64,000 nucleotides of DNA from Antedon mediterranea. Its lineage: Eukaryota; Echinodermata; Crinoidea; Comatulida; Antedonidae. The notes under the pieces were generated by a model. The model saw only the letters and a list, made by a program, of their open reading frames with translations. It had not been told where the DNA came from and made no database searches. The stretch covers positions 2,629,001 to 2,693,000 of the forward strand of contig NC_092670.1 in NCBI RefSeq assembly GCF_964355755.1, written 5' to 3'. The stretch's first letter is position 1. Each line of letters opens with the position of its first letter. The position numbers and the translations under genes were made by a program. Shown here piece after piece: positions 61,708 through 64,000 of the stretch.

Positions 61708-61744
61708 TAGAGGGTGAGCTCGCTTCGCTCGCTCCCCCTCTAGG
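61708..61744. repeat. 37-bp CTAGA...TCTAG hairpin, second copy
   Basis: CTAGAGGG...CCCTCTAG around GCTCGCTTCGCTCGC. It is in opposite orientation to 37807-37843 and is followed by GATGGTTCTCGGAAT. Confidence 0.6.
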
Positions 61745-62131
61745 AAGTGTAGACGATGGTTCTCGGAATGATAATGTTCTCCTTATACGTTTTCTGTCGG
61801 TTACCATTATTGAAAATGCTTGACATTCGTAAAACTAAACTACTTTGTTTCACAGTGTTTTAGATGATTAATAACATTTTAAAGTACAGTTTTTATTGTT
61901 TGGTAGGGCCCTTTGGGGAGGCGGAGGTCATTTGAGGGAGGTGCTTTAATTCGAGGGATATATGTTAAATTTTGTAGTTTTAATAATATGGTAACATTTA
62001 TAATAAAATGAAATCCTCTAATAGATATGAAAAGTGCTAAAAAAGAATAACAAATGCTTGGTAAATTGTAGCAGTGCAGTGAATTCTACTACAAATAGTA
62101 TAATTGTGTTGTTATAAATATGTGGATTGGT

Positions 62132-62146
62132 GGGGGGGGGGGGGGG
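62132..62146 (+). repeat. 15-base poly-G run
   Basis: Uninterrupted G tract, preceded by TGGATTGGT. It could form a quadruplex-type structure and is prone to length errors in assembly. Confidence 0.8.
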
Positions 62147-64000
62147 TTTATTATTCAAAGTGATGTTTTATTGGAGAGGCGTTTATTCAAATGAATACCA
62201 TCCTAATAATTATTAATACATTATTTAATTTAATCATCTTTTAAAACTAACTGCCGTGACAGAGTGGGCCCAAGAAAGAAGACATTACGGCTTGCAACAT
62301 GGGCAGACATCTCGGTCCTAACGGGACACAGGAAGATAGCCTACAGTTATTCCTGCAAGCTTACTCAATAAAACTCAACTATCGGGATTTCACTCGAAAA
62401 ATGTCTTATCATCAAATCTCCCTATGTAATTTTATAATACTATTCCCCACAATATATTCTGATTCTTTATGGCGTATATTTAATTTGATCTTTATTAATT
62501 TGCAGTATAATTCCTATTATTTAACTACTGTACCTTCACACACGCGCGGTATGTTTTAAAATAAACAAAAAACTGAAATGGCTATGATTATATCTGATTT
62601 TTTTTTCGTCTTCCAAAGGGACACTGTATTGATTGATGGAAAGTGCCTGTTTCCAGTCACCTTTAGGGTCAAATCTATTATTTTAACTGCTCCCTTGTGT
62701 ATAAAAGAGAGAAAATATTTGAAACCAGGTTGTTGCAAGGTGAACTTATCTTAAACCCGGAAATTACTATGACCAGGAAGAATTGAAATTGAGATGAAAA
62801 TCTAATGTTGAAATCATAAATTGTGTTAAAAAACTCTTTATAATATCTTCCTAATATAGAAATATGGAACAATAGCGTCGCTGTGAACACTAATGTTATC
62901 AAATCTACGTTTCGCGGTACATCTCAGATAGATAAGGTAGGTATCCAAGGCGGAGATTTGTTCCGAAGTTTTTGCATTGTGCTCGCCTATGTCAGAATTA
63001 ACCATAATTTATATATAGATAACCAAAAACACACTTTTCCAAACCTTATAATATATACAACCGATTTATTCAAATTGTATTTAAATTTATGTGTAGGATC
63101 ATCAAATAATGACACTTTGTTGGAAATGAAGAGTTTTTTAAGAAGAATGTGCACGAGTGGAGAAATAATACTGTATGAATGAAAGGAAGTAAAGAGAGAA
63201 GCGTTACAGGGGATGATTTTGTGAAATGAAAGTTAATGAGAAAAGAAGCAGAGGCCGGGAATAACATAAACTACAGTAATAACAGAATGGACAGCAATGA
63301 GTTATGAGGAATGCGCATTCCTCTTGATAGGCCTATAATATTGATTAACTCAAATTAATGTTGGAACCAGATGATATGTGTGTTATTTATTTTACAAATA
63401 AAGTGCAACTATTTGCCTTCCTTTGTTTGTTTTAGTAGTTTAAAAAAACTTAAAAATAAATTTAGGAACTTAAAAAGCTCATATTGATTGCTCTATTGAT
63501 GGTTGTGCGGCTAACATTTTAACTTAACTTGAACTTTATTATTGCAATTCATTATATAAATAAATTGAAGTTGAACATAAAATATCGCATATAAAAAATA
63601 CAAAACAAAGCACACAACACCTAATCAAAGATAAACAAGATACATAAAGAACAAATTAAATACACATGCCGGTATTTTACCAGTTCATGAAAACATAATG
63701 GTTTGTAATATATGATTTTGATCTGTTAGTTTTACATAATGGTTAATAAAATTTGCTACTGTATGTATTTTGCAAATTCAAAATCATTCATGATATCACG
63801 AGTATGTATAACAAGCGTTTACATAGTTCATTATGTAAAATCAACATCTAAATGCATTCTTTTCTTTTTTTTTAAATAACCTATACTGCATGTTAATCTT
63901 CTTTTAAGTTCATACTGCGTATGTTTTATTTTAAAACAGTATCGTAATTTTCAAACCGTCCTATTTTTGTATATTTAGGAGGAATTGTGCGTAAATAAAT

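Larger units (their letters stand above)
61251..64000. other. No gene recognised
   Basis: AT-rich. It may contain or precede the unknown 5' exons of the NLR gene, but no death-fold, coiled-coil or repeat domain could be read on the minus strand. A plus-strand frame at 62883-63182 (99 codons) has no recognisable motif. Confidence 0.4.

Noticed and set aside
62883-63182. 99-codon plus-strand frame
   Set aside because: No domain, no repeat family, no splice partners; length is unremarkable for such AT-rich DNA.

Overview
The window is animal genomic DNA: AT-rich, intron-rich and crowded with metazoan transposons (LINE remnants, a Penelope-like element, a gypsy-type LTR element and many TIR elements). 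Scattered TAGGCCTA-type words and an NLR/Roc-COR/ZU5/death-fold gene suggest a marine deuterostome invertebrate, most likely an echinoderm. That assignment is inference from repeat style and gene family. No bacterial features, CRISPR arrays or rRNA genes were seen. All splice sites below were placed by eye.

The main content is one large gene on the minus strand, with exons from about 59.9 kb down to 14.6 kb. I can place about 35 exons, and almost every exon boundary keeps the reading frame. In transcription order they encode: two short linker exons; a NACHT ATPase exon with a short LRR-like tail (58.5-56.4 kb); a Roc GTPase domain with a long charged insert (55.4-50.9 kb); a COR domain (50.7-48.9 kb); a conserved segment of unknown fold (46.3-46.0 kb); a Death domain (45.4 kb); ZU5 and UPA domains (44.4-43.3 kb); and a tandem death-effector-domain exon (39.7 kb). 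Around the DED exon and after it lies a string of tiny exons that both start and end in phase 1. Many of these encode near-copies of a basic/serine motif (KRSKSEAG..SSNAE-like), before a terminal exon at 14.8-14.6 kb. The predicted product, about 2,300-2,400 residues, would join an NLR-type ATPase and a DAPK/LRRK-type Roc-COR GTPase to PIDD/UNC5-type ZU5-UPA-Death modules and caspase-8/FADD-type DEDs: an intracellular death or immune-signalling hub. The 5' end (start codon) was not found and may lie beyond 60 kb or outside the window.

The large intron between micro-exons at 33.4 kb and 18.0 kb holds nested transposons. A Penelope-like element (RT and GIY-YIG pieces, minus strand) is split by a 4.0-kb TIR element with a TTA/TAA target duplication and by a hAT-like element. 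The hAT-like element contains a gypsy element with two 179-bp LTRs, and the gypsy pol is itself split by two further insertions. The intron between the COR and Death exons carries a 1.66-kb foldback-like element made of a 21-bp quasi-palindromic repeat, with long inverted ends and an 8-bp target duplication.

The left 14 kb has no gene I can support. It holds a 1.27-kb TIR element with a nested MITE, a 112-bp CAACGTTGA-type tandem array, LINE fragments, and a roughly 225-bp satellite-like array (9.7-14.15 kb) into which a 5'-truncated LINE has inserted. The right 4 kb (60-64 kb) contains a decayed duplicate of the start of the NACHT exon and otherwise nothing recognisable.
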